A stretch of 12,788 bases of DNA from Anaerolineaceae bacterium (GTDB lineage: Bacteria; Chloroflexota; Anaerolineae; Anaerolineales; Anaerolineaceae). The notes under the pieces were generated by a model that did no database searches, was not told where the DNA came from, and saw only the letters and a program-made list of their open reading frames with translations. This document shows, one piece after another, positions 1 through 7,912 of this stretch (position 1 is the stretch's first letter; every line of letters starts with the position of its first letter). A program made the translations under genes and the position numbers. Where the stretch lies: positions 19,564 to 32,351 of the forward strand of contig JAQTMA010000020.1 in assembly GCA_028714615.1 (NCBI GenBank), written 5' to 3'.

Positions 1-537
1 GGGGGATTCGTCACCACCAATGAGCCCGAAATTGCCCGAAACGTCCGCATGATCCGCGATCACGGCTCCGAGACCCGCTATCACCACCAGCTCATAGGGA
101 TGAATGCCCGCTTGGATGAAATTCAGGCTGTCGTTCTACGAGCGAAATTACCCCATCTCAGTGAATGGAATCGGGCCAGGCGCCAACATGCCAACCTGTA
201 TGGCCAACTGCTCTCCGGGACCTCGCTAATAACGCCCCTTAACGATCCTGGAAACGAACCGGTTTACCACTTATACGTGGTCCAAGCGCCGCAACGGAAT
301 GAGCTCCAGGCATTTCTCAAGGATAAAGGCATCTTCACCGGCATACACTACCCTATTCCCATTCATCTTCAGAATTCCGTCGCCTTTTTGGGATATCGCC
401 CCGGAGATCTACCCGTCACAGAACGGGTGGTAGGAAATATTCTTTCCCTGCCGATGTATGCGGAGTTAGAGGATACGGAGATCCAATCCGTTGCTTCGGC
501 GATCAGGGAATTCTATCAAGGCACCGGGGAAGGGTAA
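1..537 (+). CDS. DegT/DnrJ/EryC1/StrS-family sugar aminotransferase, C-terminal part (5' truncated)
   Basis: The frame is open from base 1, beginning GGFVTTNEPEIARNVRMIRD, so the gene starts outside the window; the Met at base 49 is internal. Seen: the GGFVTTN strand, RMIRDHGS, a YHH..GMNARLDEIQA block, KLPHLSEWNRARR, a GIHYPIPIH segment and a closing NILSLPMYAELEDTEI helix. These are hallmarks of the C-terminal half of PLP-dependent fold-type I nucleotide-sugar aminotransferases of the DegT/DnrJ/EryC1/StrS family, which transfer an amino group from glutamate (usually) to a 3- or 4-keto nucleotide sugar in the cytoplasm. The PLP-binding Lys normally lies a little upstream of the GDGG-like turn and is therefore outside the window. 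About 178 residues of a usual 360-390 are present. Sugar specificity (for example WbpE- or FdtB-like) cannot be read from this fragment. It is followed 52 nt later by the Wzc-like gene, so it probably supplies an amino sugar for the same glycan. Confidence 0.93.
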   Translation, partial: GGFVTTNEPEIARNVRMIRDHGSETRYHHQLIGMNARLDEIQAVVLRAKLPHLSEWNRARRQHANLYGQLLSGTSLITPLNDPGNEPVYHLYVVQAPQRNELQAFLKDKGIFTGIHYPIPIHLQNSVAFLGYRPGDLPVTERVVGNILSLPMYAELEDTEIQSVASAIREFYQGTGEG

Positions 538-580
538 CCTTCTGCCGGTCAGCTAAATATGGTGAACAATAGACAAGGAT

Positions 581-585
581 AGGAG
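581..585 (+). promoter_or_regulatory. Shine-Dalgarno for the Wzc-like gene
   Basis: AGGAG sits four bases before the ATG at 590. It is the strongest ribosome-binding site in the first half of the window and fixes the start of the chain-length regulator/kinase. Confidence 0.6.
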
Positions 586-589
586 AAAA

Positions 590-2329
590 ATGGAATTAAA
601 AACCTACCTGGCTATCCTCTCCCGGCAAAAATGGGTCTTTGTTGGTGCTTTTCTCCTCTGCATGGCTGCCACCGTCGCAGTTGCTCAAATTGTACCTCCC
701 AACTACACCGCCACTAGCCGTCTGCGGGTGATGACCCCGATCAGCGGCAGCTCATCCTACGTCGATTTTAATATATACTATGCCACCCGGTTGATGAACA
801 CCTATGTTGCGATGGCAACCAGCACTTCCGTCCTGGAAGAGTTGAAGAATAAACTCCACATTCAAGATAACCCCGACATCAGCGCTGTGGTAGTTCCCGA
901 TTCTGAAATCATCAAGATATCTGCTCAGGACCGTGACCCTGACCGCAGTGCACAAATGGTGAACACCCTGGCAGATCTCTTGGTGACTCACAGCCAGACG
1001 CCAGCCGTTGAAGAGCAGACCTCAGCGGAAACGATATTAAGTCAGCGGCTGGAGGAGGTTAGCAACCGACTCGCCCAGGCACAGCAGGAGTATGATGCCT
1101 TGACCGGTCCATATTCCGAATACAGCGCCCAGGTAACCTCCCTAAATAATGATATTGCGAAAAACCAGCAGCTATATATCGCCTTAAAAGATCGTTACAA
1201 TCAAGCCCTCATCCAACCGATACAGTCCACAAAAGCAGCGGGATTTGTCCAACAGATCGCCGATCTAAAGACCCTACTAGACCAGGAACAAAAAGATCTG
1301 GAAGCCTTCAACATCAAGCTGACAAATACAACCGAAAGATTGCTCGTAACCCGGAATGAGATACAAACAAGCAAGCAAGAATACTCCGAACTGACCAATC
1401 AATTGGATCAAGCAAGAATCTCAGGGGCGATGCAAGGGAAGGCACCAACGCTGACGATCATCGACAAGGCGATGCCTCCTCGAAGCCCTTCAGGGCCTGG
1501 CATCATGATCATTTACACGCTTGGTGCAGTTATCAGTATCTTCATAGCAGCTCTGGCCGCCTTTACCATTAATAATCTAGATGACCGCCTGTTCAGCAAC
1601 GATCGAATGAGTGAATTAATCCATTCCCCGCTTCTCGGGAGGGTGCCAGCCACCAAGCACCTGAAATCCTCTTTGTTCTCAGACGATCACCATTACTTCA
1701 AAGAAAGTGTACACCGCTTGCGGGTGAATATATGGAAGGTGGCGAAGGAAAAATCACTGAAATCTATCATTATTTCTAGCCCTGAGCCAAAGGAAGGTAA
1801 AACGACACTGACAGCCTCGATTGCCAGAGACCTGGCAGAAACCGGTCACCGGGTGATTATTATCGATGCGGATATGCGGTTGCCTTCGATCCACACATTG
1901 TTTGGAATATCCAATTGGGATGGATTGACTAACGTACTGGCAGGGGAAATCTCTTTAGAATCGGCGATCCAAGAGGGAAATGTAGAAAACCTGTTTATCC
2001 TGACAGCCGGGCACGGACCTACCAATTCAAATAACCGGTTCAATTCTCCCCGAATGAGTCAGATCATGGACCAGTTGAAGGGCCAATTCGACTTGATCCT
2101 GCTGGATACACCCTCTATTCTGGCGGTCAGCGATGTAGAAGAGTTGATATCCCTAACGGATGGCGTTATTCTGGTGGTTCAACATGGGCATACTCGCGAA
2201 CGGGATATACGTTCTGCCTTGCGGCAGTTGACCAACCTGAATGCAAATATTCTTGGCTACGTGGAGAACCGGTCAGAAAAAGCTTATAGTTCCCATTATT
2301 ATGTTCCTGCCCGGAATGCTTCCAATTAG
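590..2329 (+). CDS. Wzc-like polysaccharide co-polymerase fused to a BY-type tyrosine kinase
   Basis: This 579-residue membrane protein probably controls polymer chain length and export through autophosphorylation. Seen: an N-terminal Wzz region with TM1 at about 15-35; an extracytoplasmic, largely helical/coiled-coil part at about 145-280 rich in Gln and Glu; a Pro-rich PPRSPSGPG segment at 296-304; TM2 at about 305-327; then a P-loop kinase domain. Walker A is SPEPKEGKTT (K404), Walker A' is IIIDADMR (D426, D428) and Walker B is LILLDTPS (D506). The tail carries Y566, Y570 and Y571, a small cluster suited to autophosphorylation. Departures from the family: the EX2RX2R oligomerisation motif reads E372-x2-H375-x2-R378, and the usual PPNPxELL loop is replaced by TNSNNRFNSPRM (478-489). 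The length and single-chain layout match Wzc/ExoP-type proteins rather than the split Firmicute CapA/CapB pairs. The ATG at 590 has AGGAG four bases upstream. No Wzb phosphatase or Wza channel gene is visible nearby. Confidence 0.93.
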   Translation: MELKTYLAILSRQKWVFVGAFLLCMAATVAVAQIVPPNYTATSRLRVMTPISGSSSYVDFNIYYATRLMNTYVAMATSTSVLEELKNKLHIQDNPDISAVVVPDSEIIKISAQDRDPDRSAQMVNTLADLLVTHSQTPAVEEQTSAETILSQRLEEVSNRLAQAQQEYDALTGPYSEYSAQVTSLNNDIAKNQQLYIALKDRYNQALIQPIQSTKAAGFVQQIADLKTLLDQEQKDLEAFNIKLTNTTERLLVTRNEIQTSKQEYSELTNQLDQARISGAMQGKAPTLTIIDKAMPPRSPSGPGIMIIYTLGAVISIFIAALAAFTINNLDDRLFSNDRMSELIHSPLLGRVPATKHLKSSLFSDDHHYFKESVHRLRVNIWKVAKEKSLKSIIISSPEPKEGKTTLTASIARDLAETGHRVIIIDADMRLPSIHTLFGISNWDGLTNVLAGEISLESAIQEGNVENLFILTAGHGPTNSNNRFNSPRMSQIMDQLKGQFDLILLDTPSILAVSDVEELISLTDGVILVVQHGHTRERDIRSALRQLTNLNANILGYVENRSEKAYSSHYYVPARNASN

Positions 2330-2396
2330 CCCGGTATGGGGATATTGCTCAACTGTTTTCAATCTATAGAAGAAATAGTCGCAATAAAGGATAAGC

Positions 2397-3977
2397 ATGG
2401 AAGGAACGGGATATCCAACCAGCGCAAGTCGAACGATCTCCCAGGCCGCCGCACGAGTTATCCTGGGTGGCTTTTGTTCACTGGTGGCTGGTCTGGCCGT
2501 ACAGGTGGCTACTGCCTATTTTTTTGGCGCTGGAGCCATCATGGATGCATTTTTTACCGCGCAAGTAGTACCCTATTACCTTCAACTTGTCTTGCTGGGC
2601 TGGTTGCCATTCGTTCTTGTTCCTGCCTTTATTCAAAAAGAAACTACAGGCCAGGGGGAAGAATCCTGGGCGCTGGCGGGGTCATTCCTTCGCCTTGCCA
2701 GCCTCACGTTGGTAGTACTTGCTGCAGCGGGATTTCTCTTAGCTCCCCAGATCATCACCATGGTATCACCAGGGTTTCAGGCAGAAAAATCCCGCCTGGC
2801 AACCCAGATGCTGCGCGTCATAATATTCACCGTTCCATTGATCGGTGTAGCAACGATAACCAGCGGAATTGAAAACGTCCGAAACCGCTTCTTCTGGCCT
2901 GCCGCAGCGACAGCAGTAGGCTCCCTGGGAAACCTGGTAGTGATCATTGCATTCAAGCCGACGATTGGCGCGATGGCTCTGGCCTGGGGCGCCTTGATCT
3001 CGGCAATCCTCCAGGCTTGCATTACGACGATACCGGTGTTAAAGCACGGTTGGAACGGGAGTCTCAGCCTAAAAGACCGGCAGTTCATTGAACTTGTCAA
3101 ACTATCGATCCCTTTCATTGTTTTTGGTCTCGTTATCTACAGCAGGAGTGTGCTCGAACGGTTTTTCGCTTCCAGCCTTCCGGATGGGCAGCTTTCCTAT
3201 CTTGGTTACGCCAATAAAATCTCGAATATATTTGTGGTGCTGTTCGCTGCGAGTATTTCTTCAGCAATCTTCCCAACTATGGCCCGCGATTACGCCGCGG
3301 CTGGCGAGAATGGCCTGGCCCGGCAAACGGGACACGGCATGAAATTAACTCTGGCTTTGGCGATCCCAGCCTTAACCATCACCAGTTTCCTGTCCATCCC
3401 CCTTGTTCGCCTCCTCTTCGAGCGCGGTCAGTTCGATGCCACGTCCACACTGAGTGTGAGCATCCTGATTCCGGTAATTATGATCAACGATGTGCTCTTC
3501 CGTATGCTTGGCAATATCCTCGCCCGCGCGTTTTTCGTGATGAAAGACACTCTCACAACCAATATTATCTATTCGGTGACCATCCCGATCTACGTCGTAT
3601 GTGCTTATTTCTTTACTCTGCGCTGGGGTTACTTCGGGCTGGCCCTAGCCCAGCCGGTCCAAAGCGGTGTGGCAATCGTGATGATCTTCATCCTTTTGTA
3701 TAAAAAAATTAAGCGACTCTCCATACGCGCTACAGTCATAAGCCTATGCCAATTTGGATCGATTGGTCTCATCGCTGCTTTCGCCGGTTGGGGTTTTATT
3801 CAGATTCTCCCACTCAAGTCTGCCTGGGTTCAAATACTCACCGGTTCCGGGGTAGCCGGTGCGATCTATATGTGGGCTCTGTCGAGAGTGGATAAACCCG
3901 TCTCGATTTCCATTTTGGAAATGACGGGACTTCCAAGCATTTACCATGCGGTGAAAACCCAGTCCTCCAGTCTTTGA
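2397..3977 (+). CDS. MurJ/MviN-like lipid-linked oligosaccharide flippase
   Basis: This 526-residue polytopic membrane protein of the MOP (MVF) superfamily probably moves an undecaprenyl-linked repeat unit across the membrane. Seen: repeated hydrophobic segments consistent with about 12-14 helices; an FFGAGAIMDAFF block at about 42-53; SRSVLERFFASSLPDG at 249-264; YANKISNIFVVLF then SAIFPTMA; and PLVRLLFERGQFDATS at 335-350, the most recognisable MurJ/MviN signature. Length is typical (500-550). The ATG at 2397 is preceded by AAAGGA at 2386-2391 with a 5-nt spacer. The gene lies between a Wzc-like kinase and a Wzy-like protein, where a Wzx flippase is expected, so I infer it flips the glycan unit of this locus rather than lipid II; a housekeeping MurJ role cannot be excluded from sequence alone. 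The last 25 residues are soluble and not distinctive. A 178-residue alternative frame overlaps its 5' part and is not a gene. Confidence 0.9.
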   Translation: MEGTGYPTSASRTISQAAARVILGGFCSLVAGLAVQVATAYFFGAGAIMDAFFTAQVVPYYLQLVLLGWLPFVLVPAFIQKETTGQGEESWALAGSFLRLASLTLVVLAAAGFLLAPQIITMVSPGFQAEKSRLATQMLRVIIFTVPLIGVATITSGIENVRNRFFWPAAATAVGSLGNLVVIIAFKPTIGAMALAWGALISAILQACITTIPVLKHGWNGSLSLKDRQFIELVKLSIPFIVFGLVIYSRSVLERFFASSLPDGQLSYLGYANKISNIFVVLFAASISSAIFPTMARDYAAAGENGLARQTGHGMKLTLALAIPALTITSFLSIPLVRLLFERGQFDATSTLSVSILIPVIMINDVLFRMLGNILARAFFVMKDTLTTNIIYSVTIPIYVVCAYFFTLRWGYFGLALAQPVQSGVAIVMIFILLYKKIKRLSIRATVISLCQFGSIGLIAAFAGWGFIQILPLKSAWVQILTGSGVAGAIYMWALSRVDKPVSISILEMTGLPSIYHAVKTQSSSL

Positions 3978-4011
3978 AATAGCCATATATTCAGGATATG
4001 TGCAAGGGACA

Positions 4012-4029
4012 ATGAGCAATAAAGGATGA
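4012..4029 (+). other. Five-codon micro-ORF overlapping the start of the Wzy-like gene
   Basis: ATG-AGC-AAT-AAA-GGA-TGA encodes MSNKG and stops inside an ATGA overlap with the next gene's ATG at 4026. AAGGGA (4004-4009) lies two bases before its ATG, while AAAGG (4021-4025) touches the downstream ATG with no spacer. An in-frame TAA at 4020-4022 rules out an upstream start for the large gene. The micro-ORF may couple translation by termination-reinitiation, or may be chance. Confidence 0.3.
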
Positions 4030-5345
4030 CCCACTCAACACGCTTTCCGAATCTGTTCTTGCTGGTTGCTTTTACGACTGATTTACTCACTCCGATATTA
4101 ATCAGCAGAGGATTGATCCCCGATGTCGTTCGATGGGCGTCACACGCGGCGATACTGGCGATGGTCCTATTGATTCCGCTGCGGATGCTTACCTTTGACC
4201 ACATCCCTGCCGCCTGGTGGGTTATTATTGCTGGCTCTCTCGTTGGAATATCCGTGGCTATTTATCGTGGGCAAGGGATACCGACGACCTTGTGGGGATG
4301 GTGGTTGATGTTTGCTTACCCCTTCGTTGGCTTATTTTGCTATCTCCAACCATCCTGGCCTCGATCCTTTCCGCGCACTTTGCTTAAGCTGTGCATCGGT
4401 ATCCTGGGATTTCAAGTGGTCATCCAGCTCGGGCAGTATCTCAACGGTGTGCAACCCGGTGATGCTCTTGCAGGCTTGTTCGGAGAAAGGGGGACCAGTA
4501 GCCTGGTTCTCTTTATCTGCCTTGTCTTCTGTTTCAGTCTGGGCGAGTGGCTCACCAGCCAAAGGTGGATCTACCTGGCACTCACCACTTGCCTTGGGGT
4601 CGTATCAAGCGTCCTGGGTGAGATGAAGATCTTTCTTCCGGCCATGATTGCCCTGGGTTGCGTGGCTTTATTAATCTACGTTCTTCGAGGGAAAGAACTA
4701 TGGAAGTTCATCCCCTACGGGCTCGCTCTCGTTCTAGTGATTTTTGTTTTCGTGGATGTATACGACACGGTTGTACCAGGGGCATCCACCTCGCCCATTA
4801 AACGGTATATCACTGACCCAAAAGCATTGACCAGTTATCTGTCGATTTCCAACAGACTGGTATCAGGCGAAAACTATTATGTGGATATAGGCCGGAATTC
4901 AGCCATTGTTTATGGATGGAAGCAGATCGCCGGAGATCCTATTGCACTGCTTTTCGGGCAGGGTTTAGGGGTGCGCAGCGAGAGTCGTTCATTAGGGATT
5001 GTGGGCACCGGACTGGCAGAGGGTAGTCTCGGGATAAATGCCGGCACAAGCATGCTGGTGCTCATGCAAGAAATGGGCTTCGTTGGGCTGGCAGTTTTTG
5101 CCGGATTCACCGTAACAGTCATCGCGATTCTTTACCGGTCAGCCAAAAAAGAACCGGGGGCAGAAATAAACTCACTGCGATATGGATTGATCTTGTTTTC
5201 ACTCCTGTGGCCAATATGGTTATGGTACGCGCTGGTATTGAGCTTCCGTGTCCCGATGCTGTTGTATTGGGGGACGTTAGGGTATGTATGGAGCGATTCC
5301 AGACGGAATCATTCTCTTTCGAATTCACCGCCGATAAATACATGA
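4026..5345 (+). CDS. O-antigen polymerase/ligase-like membrane protein (Wzy/WaaL type)
   Basis: This 439-residue polytopic protein probably joins flipped lipid-linked repeat units (polymerase), or ligates the glycan to an acceptor, on the outer face of the membrane. Seen: about 10-12 hydrophobic helices; a long extracytoplasmic loop at about 245-335 that includes YYVDIGRNSAIVYGWKQI and then DPIALLFGQGLGVRSES (304-320); and a following GINAGTSMLVLMQEMGFVGL helix (336-355). The G-R-N-x-A..GW..I..DP..LLFGxGxG pattern before a late TM segment is characteristic of Wzy/WaaL-like proteins, whose overall identity is low. Polymerase and ligase cannot be told apart by sequence; the position next to a flippase and a Wzc-like gene favours polymerase. 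Start choice: an in-frame stop sits at 4020, so the ATG at 4026 is the earliest possible start, although its AAAGG abuts the codon directly. The last 15 residues are polar and likely cytoplasmic. Confidence 0.82.
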   Translation: MTHSTRFPNLFLLVAFTTDLLTPILISRGLIPDVVRWASHAAILAMVLLIPLRMLTFDHIPAAWWVIIAGSLVGISVAIYRGQGIPTTLWGWWLMFAYPFVGLFCYLQPSWPRSFPRTLLKLCIGILGFQVVIQLGQYLNGVQPGDALAGLFGERGTSSLVLFICLVFCFSLGEWLTSQRWIYLALTTCLGVVSSVLGEMKIFLPAMIALGCVALLIYVLRGKELWKFIPYGLALVLVIFVFVDVYDTVVPGASTSPIKRYITDPKALTSYLSISNRLVSGENYYVDIGRNSAIVYGWKQIAGDPIALLFGQGLGVRSESRSLGIVGTGLAEGSLGINAGTSMLVLMQEMGFVGLAVFAGFTVTVIAILYRSAKKEPGAEINSLRYGLILFSLLWPIWLWYALVLSFRVPMLLYWGTLGYVWSDSRRNHSLSNSPPINT

Positions 5346-5370
5346 TCCGGGCCCGTTTTCGAGGTTTATT

Positions 5371-6597
5371 GTGATGCAAGGAACTGATTTACAGTGTGCT
5401 AGAGGCTACCATTTGGTTTGGGTTTACCCGGGCAAGCTAGACGCGGCCTTAGATTCGGCAACATGGGTGAAAACCAGCCGGGAACTTGGCCGTATGGACT
5501 GGCGAGTCACTCTACTTTCATCTGATCAGGGGAACACGAATTCTATTAAAGGGGTTGAACGCATCAAGTTATCCTGCCCTGATTATTACTTGGTCAATTA
5601 CCTTATTTTCCATTTGAAATTTATTTCCTTCATGCTGAAAGAATGGTTTTCGACCGATGTTGTTTTCTTCCACCAAAAAACGCTACCCTGGGTCTTCCTC
5701 CTATACCTGTATCGCCGCTTAAGAAATAGGGTGGGCCCATTCTTCGTAATGGATACTCGCACCCTGCCGATGGAGGATAAAGCTAGAGCCAACTGGAGAG
5801 ATTTGTTAAGGGGGGCTTTCGGTCTATGGATGAATAGTGCAGCAAATATCTGGGCGGATGGTCAGACGACCATTACCCAGAGAATGGCCGATAAATTAAA
5901 GATACCACCGGGCAAGCTATTAGGAGTGTGGCCTTCTGGCGCCGATTTCAGTCAATTCGAAGGTGCACGTGCAGATCGAAAATGGCCGGAAGCAGATGAG
6001 CCTGTCTGCTTAACTTATATTGGTGTCCTTCATTCTGAACGGAACCTGTTGACAATGTGCAAAGCTGTCGAGGAAGCCAATACCCTTGGCATGCAATTCG
6101 ATTTCACCCTGACTGGGGATGGGACACAACGGCTTGAATTGGAAAAATACGCTCAAATGACTTCCGGTCGGATACGAATTAATCGACCGGTCCCTCACGA
6201 TCAGGTGGCAGGAATTTTGGGGCAGGCACATCTCGGTGTGTTACCTTTTCCGGATTTGCCGAAATACCAGGTTAGTAGCCCCATCAAGCTATTCGAATAC
6301 CTTGCGGCCGGTTTACCCGTGCTGGCGACCCGCACCTCCTGTCACACGGACGTCGCCGGGGACAGCGGTTACGTTTTCTGGGCTGAAGATGCAAGCCTCG
6401 ATGGACTAATTGAAGCTTTAAAGAATATTTGGGACGCACGTGGTCGACTAAAAGAATTGGGGAAGGAAGCAATCTCTGCATCCAAAGCCTGGACCTGGGA
6501 AGAATCAGCCAGGAAATTGACAATCGCTCTTCAGCTTGGGCTAAGTATGAGAAAGGGCCATACGGCCATATATCCTTATCGGACATTCGAACAATAA
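5371..6597 (+). CDS. GT4-like (GT-B fold) glycosyltransferase, first of four
   Basis: A cytoplasmic or membrane-associated glycosyltransferase of about 408 residues that probably adds one sugar to the lipid-linked unit. Seen: an N-terminal Rossmann-like half containing FFHQKTLPWVF (99-109) and MDTRTLPMEDKAR (127-139); a linker with VWPSGADFSQF (186-196); and a C-terminal half with YIGVLHSERN (216-225), FTLTGDGTQ (245-253), VPHDQVAGILGQAHLGVLPF (274-293) and SSPIKLFEYLAAGLPVLATR (302-321). The last block is the nucleotide-sugar site of GT4-type enzymes, with E309 as the conserved second Glu. The expected first Glu eight residues earlier is Y or V in this clade. Start is uncertain: GTG 5371 and ATG 5374 are adjacent and in frame, with GAGG at 5361-5364 giving spacers of 6 and 9 nt. 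The ATG reading simply removes one residue. The donor and acceptor sugars are not predictable. It lies 25 nt after the Wzy-like gene. Confidence 0.9.
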   Translation: MMQGTDLQCARGYHLVWVYPGKLDAALDSATWVKTSRELGRMDWRVTLLSSDQGNTNSIKGVERIKLSCPDYYLVNYLIFHLKFISFMLKEWFSTDVVFFHQKTLPWVFLLYLYRRLRNRVGPFFVMDTRTLPMEDKARANWRDLLRGAFGLWMNSAANIWADGQTTITQRMADKLKIPPGKLLGVWPSGADFSQFEGARADRKWPEADEPVCLTYIGVLHSERNLLTMCKAVEEANTLGMQFDFTLTGDGTQRLELEKYAQMTSGRIRINRPVPHDQVAGILGQAHLGVLPFPDLPKYQVSSPIKLFEYLAAGLPVLATRTSCHTDVAGDSGYVFWAEDASLDGLIEALKNIWDARGRLKELGKEAISASKAWTWEESARKLTIALQLGLSMRKGHTAIYPYRTFEQ

Positions 6598-6613
6598 GTT
6601 AACTCTTACCTCC

Positions 6614-7900
6614 ATGAAGATACTGTTGATTAAGAATCGATTGCCCTTCCCCCTCCGGTCCGGCCAGGACCTGGTCGATTATGGCCTGATCAGAGCCCTC
6701 TCACAGAGACATGAGTTATATTTGATTTCTCCGTTTACTTATCCGTGTGAGGAACAACAAGCTGTTCCTGAACTAAAAAAGTATTGTTACGAGGTTAAAG
6801 CTGTTCAAATCCCGGCAACCACCAAACTTCACCAAAGGTTAGCGAAGCGTATCCGGCGGGAGTATCAATTTTGGGGTAACCGAATTCCTTTAGATGTAAC
6901 CGATTATTCTTGTGATGGACTTCGTAGAGCAATTGTTGAAGCTACACAGGCTCAGCACTTTGATGCTACAGAAATCACATATTGGTCAATGGGCCAATAT
7001 TGCAAAAATATAGATCAAAGGATACCGATCGTCTTACTACAACACGATTCGATTTTTCTAAACGTATTGCGCCAGAAGGCCAGAGGATATTCACGGAAAC
7101 TGACCTGGAGAATTCGGGAGTGGTTTTTTCTTCACACATCCATGAGAGATTACGAGAAGAAAATCTGCAATCTTTTTGATTGGATTTTGTTCCTGTCCTC
7201 AGCGGATATGGACTGCGTCAATCAAAGGTATGGAATTGAAAATCGGACAAGCGTACTGCCGATCCCGTATTGTATTGAACCTGGTACTGGGTTGAATTGC
7301 GGCCATCATCAACCAGATGTGTTGTTTTTAGGCGGGATGCATACCCCATACAATATTGATTCAATCAGGTATTTTAAGAATTCCATCCTCCCAATTCTTC
7401 TTCGAGATATTCCGGATGTTCAACTTACGGTTGTCGGGCAGCCCCCTACCCGATCGATTCGGAAGGAACTTGAAAACCCGCACATCCATTTCATTGGCTT
7501 TCAGGATGACCTCACAAAGCTGTTTCACCAACATGCCGTGCTAATCGCCCCTGTGCTCACCGGGAGTGGAATTAAGACCAAAATTCTCGAGGGATTGGCG
7601 CGTGGTATTCCCATCGTAACCACGCCAATAGGGATTGAGGGAATGCGGTTAATCAATAACAGGGAGATTTTGCTCGCTCAATCTGCAGAAGAATTTGCTT
7701 ATCAAATTGCCAGATTACTGAATGATCCAATTTTATGGGCTATTATTTCCAAGAATGCAATCGCTCGCTTTGTCCAGACATATCAATATGATGTGGCATA
7801 TGAAAAGACGTTGCAAACCTATGAATCAGTGATTCTGGATCAAATCCCAAGAAATCGCAATCCTCGTTTTGAAATGATCAACCGTAATTCAAGCAGTTAG
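6614..7900 (+). CDS. GT4-like glycosyltransferase, second of four (AT-rich)
   Basis: A 428-residue GT-B glycosyltransferase. Seen: an N-terminal MKILLIKNRLPFPLRSGQ with a Gly turn typical of the acceptor half; LLQHDSIF (141-148); ILFLSSADMD (191-200) before the hinge; DVLFLGGMHTPYNIDSIRYF (235-254), VQLTVVGQPP (269-278), HFIGFQDDL (292-300), and GSGIKTKILEGLARGIPIVT (317-336). That last block matches a GT4 subgroup in which GSG replaces the first Glu of EX7E (G318) while E326 remains. The N-terminus and GG.xxxxN.D motif recall sugar transferases seen beside PEP-CTERM/exosortase exopolysaccharide loci (TIGR03087-like), from memory only. Composition is visibly more AT-rich than the next gene: a hand count of 6841-7200 gives about 41 percent G+C against about 56 percent for 8221-8580. 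The ATG at 6614 has no Shine-Dalgarno and follows the previous stop by 16 nt, so it may depend on coupling. Confidence 0.9.
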   Translation: MKILLIKNRLPFPLRSGQDLVDYGLIRALSQRHELYLISPFTYPCEEQQAVPELKKYCYEVKAVQIPATTKLHQRLAKRIRREYQFWGNRIPLDVTDYSCDGLRRAIVEATQAQHFDATEITYWSMGQYCKNIDQRIPIVLLQHDSIFLNVLRQKARGYSRKLTWRIREWFFLHTSMRDYEKKICNLFDWILFLSSADMDCVNQRYGIENRTSVLPIPYCIEPGTGLNCGHHQPDVLFLGGMHTPYNIDSIRYFKNSILPILLRDIPDVQLTVVGQPPTRSIRKELENPHIHFIGFQDDLTKLFHQHAVLIAPVLTGSGIKTKILEGLARGIPIVTTPIGIEGMRLINNREILLAQSAEEFAYQIARLLNDPILWAIISKNAIARFVQTYQYDVAYEKTLQTYESVILDQIPRNRNPRFEMINRNSSS

Positions 7901-7912
7901 GTCAAGGCTTTC

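Noticed and set aside
49..537. Taking the Met at 49 as the true start of the aminotransferase
   Set aside because: The frame is open to base 1 and the residues before this Met fit the family's conserved GGxVTTN strand, so the gene is truncated by the window edge.
2330..2396. Possible internal promoter (TTGCTC with TATAGA) before the flippase gene
   Set aside because: The spacing is about 14 bases rather than 16-18 and the -35 match is poor; a chance match in AT-rich intergenic DNA is as likely.
2336..2872. A 178-residue + strand open frame overlapping the start of the flippase gene
   Set aside because: Its translation is low-complexity, rich in Gly, Ser, Trp and Cys with no domain, and it overlaps the clear MurJ-like frame, which has the proper ribosome-binding site. 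It is a shadow frame.
3744..4204. Two overlapping minus-strand open frames across the flippase/polymerase junction
   Set aside because: They are antisense to two well-supported membrane proteins, have no ribosome-binding site or domain, and reflect codon bias of the sense frames.
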